This document shows positions 9,349-17,891 of a stretch of 64,000 nucleotides of DNA, one piece after another (position 1 is the first letter of the stretch; the number at the start of each line of letters is the position of its first letter). A program made the translations under genes and the position numbers. Below the pieces are notes generated by a model. It was given only the letters and a program-made list of their open reading frames with translations. It was not told the DNA's origin and searched no databases. The DNA is from Shewanella sp. 1CM18E (GTDB taxonomy: Bacteria; Pseudomonadota; Gammaproteobacteria; Enterobacterales; Shewanellaceae), in NCBI RefSeq assembly GCF_023161665.1, contig NZ_JALNTW010000005.1, positions 62,001-126,000 of the forward strand, written 5' to 3'.

Positions 9349-9409
9349 GTCTTAGGTAAATAACGATAGTAGCTATATTACTTATTTAAATTGCCTAACT
9401 GTAAGTTTC

Positions 9410-9449
9410 ACTTGCTGCATCTTAATAAAGTGATACAGCAAGTAATTTT
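9410..9449 (+). terminator. Weak candidate terminator
   Basis: ACTTGCTG (9410-9417) pairs with CAGCAAGT (9436-9443) across an 18-nt loop, followed by AATTTTA. It is 62 nt past the 80-residue gene and converges with the outer-membrane protein gene. Confidence 0.4.
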
Positions 9450-9488
9450 AATTGATTTAATGCGGGCTTGAAGCTGTCGTACTCATGC

Positions 9489-10025
9489 TTACATTGAGTA
9501 GCCAATGCTGATTACGGCAGATTCGGTAGCAGAGTTATAACCAGCACCCACAATAAAATGCTTACCAATTACGTATCTCAAGCCGAGCTCAGCTCCCCAT
9601 GTGGTGTCTTTATCAGTTTCCCAAACGGGCTCTGCACCAACTACATAAGGCACGATATTGGTGGTTGACGAGTACTCAGTAGTATAAGCAGCTGCACCGC
9701 CATAAAGGCTTAAGTTGCCAGTAAGACTATAGCTAATGCCAAAGCGCCATAGCGAGTCTTGAGTGTAAGCTTCTCCCGGAGGCTCAACATACACATCTTC
9801 TTTTTTACTCTGAGCATAGCCAATGTAGTAGCCCCAATCGGCGTAATCTCTGTCGTAATGGCGAGGGGCAAAAGTCACGCCGTACATATCCTCTGCTGCT
9901 GGAATATAGTCTAAAGTTATAGCCATAACAGGAGCGGGCTTGGTGTCGGTTTCAAGCGAGAAATCGTTGGCCATAGCAGTTGAGCTGGTAAGGCTTATTA
10001 AACAAGCTATCAATAATTTGTTCAT
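9489..10025 (-). CDS. Small outer-membrane beta-barrel protein
   Basis: 178 residues with a clear signal peptide (cleavage after STAMA, about residue 19). The mature part alternates polar and hydrophobic residues with repeated aromatic Tyr/Trp/Gly strands (WGYYIGYAQS, WRFGISYSL, LSLYGGAAAY, WGAELGLRYVIG, FIVGAGYN, AVISIGYS), as expected for an OmpA/OmpX-like barrel of about eight strands. The terminal residue is Met after Tyr-Ser rather than the usual aromatic. Specific role unknown. Monocistronic. Confidence 0.65.
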   Translation of the reverse strand: MNKLLIACLISLTSSTAMANDFSLETDTKPAPVMAITLDYIPAAEDMYGVTFAPRHYDRDYADWGYYIGYAQSKKEDVYVEPPGEAYTQDSLWRFGISYSLTGNLSLYGGAAAYTTEYSSTTNIVPYVVGAEPVWETDKDTTWGAELGLRYVIGKHFIVGAGYNSATESAVISIGYSM

Positions 10026-10213
10026 GGTTTACTCTAGGCTTGGCGAAGATATGGTCATAGATTGTTGTGAATCTTTAGTTTACAGTCAACCAACAGTGCT
10101 AAAATGCCTGAATTAATAGATATTTGTAACTGTCTTGCTTTGAGCTTTTTAGCGTGATGTAAGTAAGGCTTAAATAGCATGTTGCGCAATTAAATGCGTA
10201 TAGGAGAAAGGTT

Positions 10214-11467
10214 TTGGATCAGGAGTTGCGAACAGGGATTGCCCATTGGTTAACTAAAGTCGGCATAGATACTCAGCCTTCAGATGGTATTTCTAGTGCG
10301 ATTATGGTGATTGCGTGTCTAGTCATTGCTTTTGCGGCTTATTTCTTTGTTAAGCGTGGTGTAGTCACTACCATGAACTTGGTGATCCAACGTTCAAAAG
10401 CCCATTGGGATGACATCTTTATGCGCCATCAGGTGCTAGAAAAGATGGCGGTGATGGTGCCGATTCTCATCTTGAATATTTTAATGCCTTTGGCGCTGAG
10501 TGATCATAAGGTGCTCAGTAGTTTAAGTGATCGATTTCTTGATGTGACAATAGTGGTGTTGTTTGTCCGCGCGATTTATAGCGCATTAGATGCCGCAAAT
10601 GAGATCGCCGATTACAACCTAGTGAGCCGCCGCCTACCGATTAAGAGCTTTGTGCAGTTGGCAAAACTGTTCATGTTCTTCGTCGCGATTATTATCTCAA
10701 TCTCGGTTTTAGCTGACCAGTCGCCGATCTATTTCTTAAGTGGTTTAGGTGTCGCGACCGGTTTAGTTATGTTGGTATTTAGGGATACCATTTTGGGCTT
10801 TGTCGCAGGTATTCAATTGGCAGCTAACCGTATGGTGAGTCCGGGCGATTGGATTGAGATGGATAACTTTGGTGCTAATGGTACGGTCGAAGAAGTGTCG
10901 TTAACCACTGTTAAAGTGCGTAACTTTGACCAAACCTTAACTATGCTGCCAGCTTATTCATTAACGTCGGGCTCATTTAGAAACTGGCGCGGCATGTCAG
11001 AATCTGGTGGTCGTAGAATCAAGCGTGCAGTGCAGATTGATATTCAATCGGTACGCTTTCTTACCGAAAGCGATATGCGTAGTCTAAGTAAAATTAACCA
11101 CCTGAAAGATTACTTCTCGGCAAAATCGGCAGAAATCATTACCTATAATGCTCAAGTTGAAGATGCTGATATGTATGTTAATAGCCGCCATTTAACTAAC
11201 TTAGGTACATTCAGAGCTTATATCCAAGAATATTTAACTCAGCATGACAAGATCCGTAAAGATATGACCTTAATGGTACGCCAGCTAGCACCAACCGAAC
11301 TCGGTGTACCTATTGAGTTATATATCTTCACTAACGATACCCGCTGGGAGTTTTACGAGGGAATTCAGGCGGATATTTTCGACCATATCTTTGCGATACT
11401 GCCAGAGTTTGATTTGCGTGTGTATCAAGGTCCAACCGGCGCAGATATCCGTAGCTTAAGACATTAA
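10214..11467 (+). CDS. Mechanosensitive channel of the MscS family, YbdG/MscM type
   Basis: 417 residues, almost the length of E. coli YbdG (415). About five N-terminal transmembrane helices precede the MscS core helix (LSGLGVATGLVMLVFRDTIL, about residues 178-198). The beta domain GDWIEMDNFGANGTVEEVSLTTVKVRNFD and the strongly YbdG-like FRNWRGMSESGGRRIKR and RKDMTLMVRQLAP segments follow. It likely opens under membrane tension to release osmolytes. The start is TTG 10214, supported by AGGAGA at 10202-10207; no better in-frame ATG is nearby. A terminator follows. Confidence 0.9.
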   Translation: MDQELRTGIAHWLTKVGIDTQPSDGISSAIMVIACLVIAFAAYFFVKRGVVTTMNLVIQRSKAHWDDIFMRHQVLEKMAVMVPILILNILMPLALSDHKVLSSLSDRFLDVTIVVLFVRAIYSALDAANEIADYNLVSRRLPIKSFVQLAKLFMFFVAIIISISVLADQSPIYFLSGLGVATGLVMLVFRDTILGFVAGIQLAANRMVSPGDWIEMDNFGANGTVEEVSLTTVKVRNFDQTLTMLPAYSLTSGSFRNWRGMSESGGRRIKRAVQIDIQSVRFLTESDMRSLSKINHLKDYFSAKSAEIITYNAQVEDADMYVNSRHLTNLGTFRAYIQEYLTQHDKIRKDMTLMVRQLAPTELGVPIELYIFTNDTRWEFYEGIQADIFDHIFAILPEFDLRVYQGPTGADIRSLRH

Positions 11468-11495
11468 CCGATTACTCAGTGGTAAAAATTAACAG

Positions 11496-11521
11496 AAAGC
11501 CAGCTTTAAGCTGGCTTTTTT
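11496..11521 (+). terminator. Intrinsic terminator after the MscS-family gene
   Basis: AAAGCCAGCT (11496-11505) and AGCTGGCTTT (11509-11518) form a perfect 10-bp stem with a 3-nt loop, followed by T. Confidence 0.88.
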
Positions 11522-11559
11522 GTGGCTATTTTTGTTTCGCCTGATTATGTTGATTGCTA

Positions 11560-12186
11560 TTAGCTTTCTCGAGAGACCAAAATAGCTGCCAAGGCGACAA
11601 ATACACCACCGCTGGTTCTATCAAACCAATGCAGTTTATTACTCGACTTTAGTGTCGGTGCAAGTACGTTAGCCATGCTGGCATAAATCATCACAAAGCT
11701 AAAATCGACGATAGCCCAAGTGGCTGCCAAAATAGCGAGCTGGGGGCCTTGTGGCGCACTGATATCAATAAACTGCGGGAACAGTGCGGCAAAAAAGAGT
11801 AGATCTTTCGGGTTACTAATTCCGACAAGAAAAGCTTGCTTGAAAAGCTGTTTAGGCGCGCCTTTACCCTCAGCAGTGTTAAGCTCTAAGCCTTTACCAT
11901 CGCCCTTCGTCAGTAAGAGTTTTACCCCTAAAAATAGCAGGTAGGCTGCGCCACACCATTTTAAAATAGTGAAGCCATATTCGGTGGCACTTAATAGCGC
12001 GCCAAGCCCCGCGGCCGATGCCATCATTAAAATCAACGCTGAGCTGACGCTACCGAAAGCAGTGGCAATACTGCGGCTTTTACCGTAATGAATACCATGG
12101 CCCATGGACAAAACCGCCATAGTGCCCGGTGATACGGCAATTAATAAGATGGCAAACAGGTATAGCAGCCAAGTATCGAAGCTCAT
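11560..12186 (-). CDS. LysE/RhtB-family amino acid exporter
   Basis: 208 residues with six predicted membrane helices. The N-terminus has the family motif AVSPGTMAVLSMGHGIHYGKSRSIATAFG, here with PGT rather than the common PGP. The middle contains LKWCGAAYLLFLGVKLL and GISNPKDLLFFAALFPQF, both standard LysE/RhtB landmarks. Such proteins export amino acids such as homoserine, threonine or lysine across the inner membrane; the substrate cannot be told from sequence. It appears monocistronic. Confidence 0.88.
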   Translation of the reverse strand: MSFDTWLLYLFAILLIAVSPGTMAVLSMGHGIHYGKSRSIATAFGSVSSALILMMASAAGLGALLSATEYGFTILKWCGAAYLLFLGVKLLLTKGDGKGLELNTAEGKGAPKQLFKQAFLVGISNPKDLLFFAALFPQFIDISAPQGPQLAILAATWAIVDFSFVMIYASMANVLAPTLKSSNKLHWFDRTSGGVFVALAAILVSRES

Positions 12187-12263
12187 AAGATTTTATACAA
12201 TTTTAAAAGAATGGCAGCACTATAGCCGCCAGTCATTATTTAGGCAATCGCCGTGGTAGATAG

Positions 12264-12815
12264 CTAATGGGTAAAGTCAGGAATGACTTTAGGGTGGCGA
12301 CCTTCAATGGAGCGGTAAAACTCAACTAGCGGTTGCATATCTTGCACAATATCGCCGCTTGGGGTGATGCCTTTATCTATGACGATAGTTTTTTTACCAA
12401 AATCTAAACCTACCGCAACAATTGGTACTTGGGCTTTATTAGCAATATGGTAAAAACCAGTTTTCCAGCGAGTGACTGGACTGCGAGTGCCCTCAGGCGC
12501 TAAAGCTAAGTTGAAATTAGGGTTGGTTTTAAACATTTCTGCTACGGCATCGACAAGGTTATTGCTTTTGCGTCTATCCACTGGTGTGCCGCCTATGGCT
12601 TTAAAGAACCAACCCCAAGGTGGAATAAACAGCTGATGCTTGCCTAAGAAGTTAATCTTTACGCCTAATACGCCGCGGGCAATAACGCCAATAACAAAAT
12701 CCCAGTTACTGGTATGAGGCGCAACAATGGCGATAAATTGGTTGTCTTTAGGCAATTCGCCAGCGATCTTCCAGCCTATGAGCTTAAACAGCCCCTTGCA
12801 AAATAATTGAAACAT
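12264..12815 (-). CDS. PlsC-like acyltransferase (1-acyl-glycerol-3-phosphate acyltransferase family)
   Basis: 183 residues with the acyltransferase blocks: HTSNWDF (HX4D catalytic motif, about residues 34-39), GGTPVDRR, and the substrate-binding APEGTRSP, followed by WKTGFYHIA and VPIVAVGLDF. Family members acylate lysophosphatidic acid or related lipids at the inner membrane. The protein is shorter than PlsC (about 240) and resembles the short paralogs common in marine gammaproteobacteria. The specific acceptor is unknown. Confidence 0.85.
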   Translation of the reverse strand: MFQLFCKGLFKLIGWKIAGELPKDNQFIAIVAPHTSNWDFVIGVIARGVLGVKINFLGKHQLFIPPWGWFFKAIGGTPVDRRKSNNLVDAVAEMFKTNPNFNLALAPEGTRSPVTRWKTGFYHIANKAQVPIVAVGLDFGKKTIVIDKGITPSGDIVQDMQPLVEFYRSIEGRHPKVIPDFTH

Positions 12816-12956
12816 ATAGTGAAAACCTTCCGGCCTTTTCTGTGAGTATTGCTGTTTTCTGTCGCTTTAGCCAATTGCTAGCTTTGAGAACTGACAAGAC
12901 GACATATGAATAATTGCGTTATAGTACACGCAATAAAGCCAGACTGGAGAGTGGCA

Positions 12957-13379
12957 ATGTTTAAAAAAGCAATCAGTGTCCTATTGTTGTGTTTAGCTTT
13001 TAACGTAAACGCTGTACCAACAGATGAAATTGCGAATATTTTGGCTGAGCAAGAAGCTGCATGGAATCGTGGCGACTTGGACGGCTATATGCAAGGTTAT
13101 TGGAATAACGAAAAAATGCGCTTCGTATCTAATGGCAAATTTCGTTATGGCTGGGTTGAAACCTTAGCCGCCTATAAGAAGCATTACCCAGATAAGGCAA
13201 CCCTCGGCACGCTGACATTCACTATTAAAGAAACCAAAATGCTCAGTAACTATGCTGCGATAGTTGTTGGTCGCTGGTCGCTAGAGCGCGCAAAGGATAA
13301 TCCAAATGGTGTGTTCACCTTATTGGTAGAAAAGATTGATGACCGCTGGGTGATCACCCATGACCATACGTCTGACTAA
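12957..13379 (+). CDS. Secreted NTF2-like (DUF4440-type) protein
   Basis: 140 residues from ATG 12957, chosen because it begins directly with a good signal peptide (MFKKAISVLLLCLAFNVNA) and follows a GGAGAG ribosome binding site; ATG 12906 would bury the signal. The mature domain has the NTF2-like pattern: EQEAAWNRGDLDGYMQGYW at the start, then WVETLAAYKKHYPD, and a C-terminal FTLLVEKIDDRWVITHDHTS. NTF2-like folds include hydrolases, isomerases and ligand binders; no activity can be assigned. Probably periplasmic. Confidence 0.75.
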   Translation: MFKKAISVLLLCLAFNVNAVPTDEIANILAEQEAAWNRGDLDGYMQGYWNNEKMRFVSNGKFRYGWVETLAAYKKHYPDKATLGTLTFTIKETKMLSNYAAIVVGRWSLERAKDNPNGVFTLLVEKIDDRWVITHDHTSD

Positions 13380-13396
13380 AGCTATGTAGCTTAGGA

Positions 13397-13663
13397 TTAT
13401 TTCTTTAGTTTGCGACTAAGCTGCATAATTGGATATATGCAAAAGTACAGGGTAGCTGCGTTGACTGAACGCGGCTTTCCACGATGGATATGCTCTGTAT
13501 GGTAACCAATATAGCCGATATACCAATATATGGCCGAGATTGAGGGCAGCAGTATAATTTCAAGGCGGTCGACTGCAAAGAACCAGATCCAGATAAGGAT
13601 GTTCAGCAGTATAATCACTCCGTGAAGAAAGATGATATCTAGATTTTCGCGCATGTTTTGCAT
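13397..13663 (-). CDS. Small membrane protein with two or three helices
   Basis: 88 residues from ATG 13663, which follows a GGGAG ribosome binding site at 8 nt; an in-frame ATG at 13702 lacks one. Hydrophobic segments lie at about residues 10-30 and 34-55, with a weaker one around 70-82, and a Lys-rich C-terminus. I do not recognise the family. It is divergent from the 33-residue membrane peptide at 13719, with only 55 bp between starts. Confidence 0.55.
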   Translation of the reverse strand: MQNMRENLDIIFLHGVIILLNILIWIWFFAVDRLEIILLPSISAIYWYIGYIGYHTEHIHRGKPRSVNAATLYFCIYPIMQLSRKLKK

Positions 13664-13718
13664 AATTTTCGCTCCCTGATAATATACATTTATATTATGC
13701 ATTCCTTAAGGAAATAAC

Positions 13719-13820
13719 ATGGCTTTTCTTATTCCTGCTGTTGTTTTAGTTTTAGGTATATTATATCTGGTTAAGCATGCTGAATTTAATCAGCCTGAAA
13801 AGAGTAAAGATACCAAGTAA
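13719..13820 (+). CDS. 33-residue single-span membrane peptide
   Basis: ATG 13719 to TAA 13820 encodes a short protein that is almost one transmembrane helix (residues 2-19, AFLIPAVVLVLGILYLV) with a charged Lys/Glu/Asp/Gln tail. AAGGAA sits at correct distance before the ATG. Size, composition and ribosome binding site fit the class of small inner-membrane proteins. Inference from sequence only; no homolog is recalled with certainty. Confidence 0.6.
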   Translation: MAFLIPAVVLVLGILYLVKHAEFNQPEKSKDTK

Positions 13821-13901
13821 GCCGATAGCAATTCCTGTAAAACAGCCTCTTAAAGTAATAGTTAAACGCTTTTGTTTGCGGTTACCGTTTGACTAACTCT
13901 G

Positions 13902-14663
13902 CTATTGTTGTGATTCGATAACAAACTCATCTCGTCCTAAGTTTCGGCCTTTGCCGTCATATCTCACTTCAGTGAAATGCACCTTTCCTTGTCGATCTTT
14001 TAAAATAATACTGGTTGAGCGAGTGCCATATTCTTCATGTTGGATATAAATCGATGATAGGTGGCGCTCCCACTCCACACTTACACCTGTGGTTGGTAAC
14101 TCGCTATCTGGGGCTTGGGTGTTGTCGGTCATAATCGTCAGTAAGGCATCGATATCAGGCGTGGAATGGCTATTGATGTGCCGCTCGATTGCTTGGGTGC
14201 CGCGAGCCATTTTCGGCCATATCTCATCAAGTGCGCCATTACTTATTGCATGAAATCCGGCTTGTAACTGCGTCATAACCTTGTTGCGGCTATCAAAGCA
14301 CTGTAGTTGATGTTCATCACCAAAAAGTAAATTAAACGGATTGTAGAACTGACTGTAGCGCTGTAACCAGTCTTCATTAATGCTTTGTTCGGTTAGTGCT
14401 TTTAACACTAACTCGCCGCGGCTCTGCATATCAATTTGGTTTAATTCTGGGGCGCGAATATTGGTTAGCCCTGCAAACTTGCCCTGCTGATTTACCCCTA
14501 ACCAAGTACCGCCGGCTTGCAGATCTTTGCCAGCGAGTATTGGATTTGGACCAGGCCAAAAATGAGCGGGTTCAGTAGGGCGGTGATGGAATTCGTCGCG
14601 ATTAGCGCAGATGATAAGTGGAAATTGCGGGTGTGTTTGTAAGGCTACAAAAAGGATGCACAT
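13902..14663 (-). CDS. TANGO2/NRDE-family protein
   Basis: 253 residues starting at ATG 14663 so that the protein begins Met-Cys, as family members do; a GTG at 14672 would add three residues. The defining ICANRDEFHHRPT motif is at about residues 18-30, followed by GGTWLGVNQQGKFAGLTNIR. The family is linked to heme trafficking and organelle homeostasis in eukaryotes; the bacterial role is not settled. The C-terminal GTRSTSIILKDRQGKVHFTE block is typical. Probably cytoplasmic, monocistronic. Confidence 0.87.
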   Translation of the reverse strand: MCILFVALQTHPQFPLIICANRDEFHHRPTEPAHFWPGPNPILAGKDLQAGGTWLGVNQQGKFAGLTNIRAPELNQIDMQSRGELVLKALTEQSINEDWLQRYSQFYNPFNLLFGDEHQLQCFDSRNKVMTQLQAGFHAISNGALDEIWPKMARGTQAIERHINSHSTPDIDALLTIMTDNTQAPDSELPTTGVSVEWERHLSSIYIQHEEYGTRSTSIILKDRQGKVHFTEVRYDGKGRNLGRDEFVIESQQ

Positions 14664-14745
14664 AAGCGCCACTCAAAACCAAGTCATGGATATAGATTAA
14701 TGCCCATGACTTGGAAAAGCTAGCGGGAGTAATGGCTACCCATGG

Positions 14746-16323
14746 CTAATGATGGTGCTTATGCTCATCATGTTTATGTTGGCCGTGATCGTGAGAATGA
14801 CCGTGGTCATGATCATGATGGTGTGGCTTTGTTTTTACTAACATTAAGCGGCTTAAGAACTTGCGCGGACCAAGGCGCAGTAAACTTGTGGCGAATAAGA
14901 TTGCTACAAGAATTAAGCAGATATTGTTTACGCTTGCTGGTAAATGCACTAAAGCTTGCCATTTTGGGTGCAACATCTCGATGGCACCAAGCAATGCAAT
15001 TAGTAGTGCAAACAAGCTCGCCTTCTGGCTCCAATTCATCAGTTTTAACTGGGCTAAATTGAAAATCGGTGCAGCAATTAGTGGCAGCATGACCGCTGTG
15101 GTTGTCCAGCCACTATAAGCCAATGATAAAGACAATACCGCCGCGCCTAAATTACAAAAACGCATTGGTAAGAATACCAATAACAGCACTATAACTTGCA
15201 CTAGTGGGCTAGATAACGGTACCGCTGGGTGACCGATTAAATTCGCTAACACTAAGCTCAGTAAAATCCACGGTGCACTGCGATCAACTAAATGGGCAAA
15301 GCCAAATCGCCACGCCGAATCTGGTAAATAGTCATGTGGATCTGTGGGTTCTACACGGCATCGAGTTAGTTGCCAGCCAATAGCTAAAACCGAGATTGCT
15401 TGCAATAGGGCAAACATAGGTCCAAGCAATAAACCTGTAATTACAATGGCTTCGGGGCCAAGTAAACGTTGTAACCACAAGCGGCTAAGCTCCTGGTTAT
15501 GCGGTGTTAGACCAAAATGAAAGCGTAAGCTTGCCACTGCATAAGCAATTAACAACACTGGCGCAATAGTTAACATCCAATCAAGCAAGTGCTCAGTTGA
15601 GTGACTATGATGGTGGTGCTCGTGACCGCCTGAATCCATCATCAACAGCAAGGCGAGTAAGATAATGCCGAATATGCTGCCGATACCCGCTTGATATTCA
15701 AACTTACCTTGTTTGTCAGTATCAGGCGAGCCGTGAGGCTGATGTAGCACCACATGTAAAATCGAGCCTGTTACAAACGCTTGTAAGTAAACTGTATTCT
15801 CTAGGCTTAAGTGCGACAGCAATTGCTCACCAGCAAAGTAACCAAAGCCTGTTAGTGCCATCATTGCGGCTAGTACCGCCATGGCCCAACGGCTGCCTAA
15901 TTGCGGCTTGAGTAACCACCAAATCGCCACTCCAACCGGCAGGCGATGCAAGATAATGCCTAGAGCCAGCAAAGGAGAATTGCCCTCTTGCTGGGCTAAA
16001 ATCATCGCGCCACCGTCGGTAATGGTATGCAGCAGCAAACCACCAATACCCAGCGACAATGTTAGGTTGTGGGTGACTTCAGAATAGCGATGGAATAGGC
16101 GCTCACTGAGAGTGGGCCCCCAAATACCGATAATGACGAATACGATCGCCAAAAAGCCACCGTGCTCCAGTAATTCCGGCAGAATATGGAGTAGCACTAA
16201 TCCACCCAGTGATACGAATATAAATCCGTCTAGGCCTTTTTGTAGACCATTGCCTTCCGAGAAAAATCGGTAAAAAAGCGGGCCTAATAATAGTGCGATA
16301 CAACTAGCTAAGAGATACAGCAT
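14746..16323 (-). CDS. His-rich polytopic metal-transporter-like protein (ZIP-like N-half, permease-like C-half)
   Basis: 525 residues with about 13-14 hydrophobic helices. The N-terminal half (about 1-195) resembles ZIP transporters: HTITDGGA and HRLPVGVAIWW look like the metal-site helices 4 and 5, and EVTHN precedes them. A His cluster (GGHEHHHHSHSTEH, about residue 232) separates it from a second half with a different permease-like pattern (PMRFCNLGAAVLSLSLAYSG, about 395). The C-terminus is a 25-residue His/Asp tail. Metal handling (Zn, Ni or Co) is an inference from the histidines. Start ATG 16323. A fusion of two membrane modules is likely; no ortholog name is claimed. Confidence 0.7.
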   Translation of the reverse strand: MLYLLASCIALLLGPLFYRFFSEGNGLQKGLDGFIFVSLGGLVLLHILPELLEHGGFLAIVFVIIGIWGPTLSERLFHRYSEVTHNLTLSLGIGGLLLHTITDGGAMILAQQEGNSPLLALGIILHRLPVGVAIWWLLKPQLGSRWAMAVLAAMMALTGFGYFAGEQLLSHLSLENTVYLQAFVTGSILHVVLHQPHGSPDTDKQGKFEYQAGIGSIFGIILLALLLMMDSGGHEHHHHSHSTEHLLDWMLTIAPVLLIAYAVASLRFHFGLTPHNQELSRLWLQRLLGPEAIVITGLLLGPMFALLQAISVLAIGWQLTRCRVEPTDPHDYLPDSAWRFGFAHLVDRSAPWILLSLVLANLIGHPAVPLSSPLVQVIVLLLVFLPMRFCNLGAAVLSLSLAYSGWTTTAVMLPLIAAPIFNLAQLKLMNWSQKASLFALLIALLGAIEMLHPKWQALVHLPASVNNICLILVAILFATSLLRLGPRKFLSRLMLVKTKPHHHDHDHGHSHDHGQHKHDEHKHHH

Positions 16324-16540
16324 GGAATTCCAAAGTTAAACTGGTAGCGCTAAAAAAACGCCATAGTATACCAGTGTTGTTGCTAATTAGCAGAGTGCAA
16401 TGTTGAATTTACATTGATATTCAGTTTTAGCTAATTGAGCAGTATTGTGAAGTTTTAGGGTGCAATTTGGTGTCCATTTGTTAGTTTAGCTGTAAAACAC
16501 TATAGAATAATGTGTTTATGGCAGATAGATGGGAATTACG

Positions 16541-17137
16541 ATGGACACTTTTTCAGCGGCAGTCATGTTATTTCTTATTATGGACCCGTTGGGGAACCTA
16601 CCAATTTTCGCTTCTATACTGCGTCATATCGAGCCCAAAAAGCGGCGTATGGTGTTGATCAGAGAATTAGTTATCGCGCTGGTTATCATGATGCTGTTTC
16701 TGTTTGCCGGTGAAGCGATACTGAGCTTTTTAAATCTGCGCACAGAATCCGTCAGTATTGCTGGCGGCATCATCTTATTCTTAATCGCCATTCGAATGAT
16801 CTTTCCACAACCCGGTGGTGTAGTTGGTCTCGCTGCAGGTGAAGAACCGTTTATTGTACCAATGGCAATTCCTTTGATGGCTGGTCCATCCGTTTTAGCT
16901 GCGCTAATTTTACTGGCTCATACCGATAACTCTCGGATGCTTGATTGGACTATAGCACTCGTTTCTGCGTGGGGAGTGAGCGCGGTGATTTTACTCTTCT
17001 ACAAGCTATTTACTAAAGTGTTGGGCGAGAAAGGCTTAACTGCGGTAGAGCGGCTAATGGGCATGGTGTTAGTGATGATCTCAGTACAGATGTTCCTTGA
17101 TGGCGTGGCAAATTATATCAGCCACACAGGATTGTAA
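16541..17137 (+). CDS. MarC-family membrane protein, YhgN type
   Basis: 198 residues with six predicted helices. Start ATG 16541 has GGGAA at proper spacing and matches the start of E. coli YhgN; ATG 16529 is the alternative. Family landmarks: LIMDPLGNLPIF near the N-terminus, IAGGIILFLIAIRMIF in the middle, EEPFIVPMAIPLMAGPS, and EKGLTAVERLMGMVLVMI at the end. MarC (UPF0056) proteins are inner-membrane proteins of uncertain function. A terminator follows. Confidence 0.9.
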   Translation: MDTFSAAVMLFLIMDPLGNLPIFASILRHIEPKKRRMVLIRELVIALVIMMLFLFAGEAILSFLNLRTESVSIAGGIILFLIAIRMIFPQPGGVVGLAAGEEPFIVPMAIPLMAGPSVLAALILLAHTDNSRMLDWTIALVSAWGVSAVILLFYKLFTKVLGEKGLTAVERLMGMVLVMISVQMFLDGVANYISHTGL

Positions 17138-17151
17138 TGACTCAATAAAAG

Positions 17152-17175
17152 CGCCCATTAAAATGGGCGTTTTTA
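17152..17175. terminator. Bidirectional intrinsic terminator
   Basis: CGCCCAT (17152-17158) pairs with ATGGGCG (17163-17169) around TAAA, flanked by an A run and a T run. It sits between convergent yhgN-like and ubiC genes and can serve both. Confidence 0.85.
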
Positions 17176-17182
17176 TTTGGCT

Positions 17183-17746
17183 TTAAGCTAACTGCTCAAT
17201 CGCTTGCTGCGCGGCGGGCAGAAACACTTCACTTACGACTAGTTGTTCGGTTTCATACTGAAAGTAGCGCCGACGTCCCCAAAGTGGCTTGTCGACCTCT
17301 TGCTTGAGGGACTTAGCGAGTTTGGCAATTTTTGTGCAGGCCTCAAAGTGAGCGACTTCAATTTTACCTGGGGTAAATTCATCGGCCGAATACAGTAGCT
17401 CGCCTAACGGTCTTACCCCTAAGCCAAGAAACTCTTGCTGTTTTTTTTCAAGCAAGTCGCCGGGGATTAAGGTTCTAGCAAATACCCATGGAGTGCCGTC
17501 TAAGATCAACAGCACTTCTCTGATCCACATTTTCTGGTTGGTAACAGATTGTTCCAACGGCGCTAAAGTATCTTCGCCTAGGATTTTGACCTCAAAATGA
17601 GTACATTGCTTTTTAAGTTTTTTAGTTAAACTGCATGTGCTCAATAACCAGTCCTGAAAAGGTTGCTGGGGCAAGTTGGTGATTTGTTCTGGTGAAAACC
17701 ATTCGATTGATTCACCATAAGGAAAGCTTAACCTAGTCACAGTCAT
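17183..17746 (-). CDS. ubiC: Chorismate pyruvate-lyase
   Basis: 187 residues. It converts chorismate to 4-hydroxybenzoate and pyruvate, the first committed step of ubiquinone synthesis, in the cytoplasm. Family motifs are present: WIREVLL with the active-site arginine, FARTLIPG, LGVRPLGELLY and LWGRRRYF near the C-terminus. It stands alone; a ubiA partner is not in the window, and the divergent neighbour is a FliL-like gene. Confidence 0.92.
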   Translation of the reverse strand: MTVTRLSFPYGESIEWFSPEQITNLPQQPFQDWLLSTCSLTKKLKKQCTHFEVKILGEDTLAPLEQSVTNQKMWIREVLLILDGTPWVFARTLIPGDLLEKKQQEFLGLGVRPLGELLYSADEFTPGKIEVAHFEACTKIAKLAKSLKQEVDKPLWGRRRYFQYETEQLVVSEVFLPAAQQAIEQLA

Positions 17747-17891
17747 CTAATTCTCGGTACAATACAGCAAACCGAAGCAGTCTAGCACGCTCATGCCGCT
17801 GCAGGTAGCTATTGTCAGCGATGAAAAAAGCGCAGACAGTACAACAAAGGGATTAAGTACATCAAATATAAACAAGGGGATCAGTTTTAAG

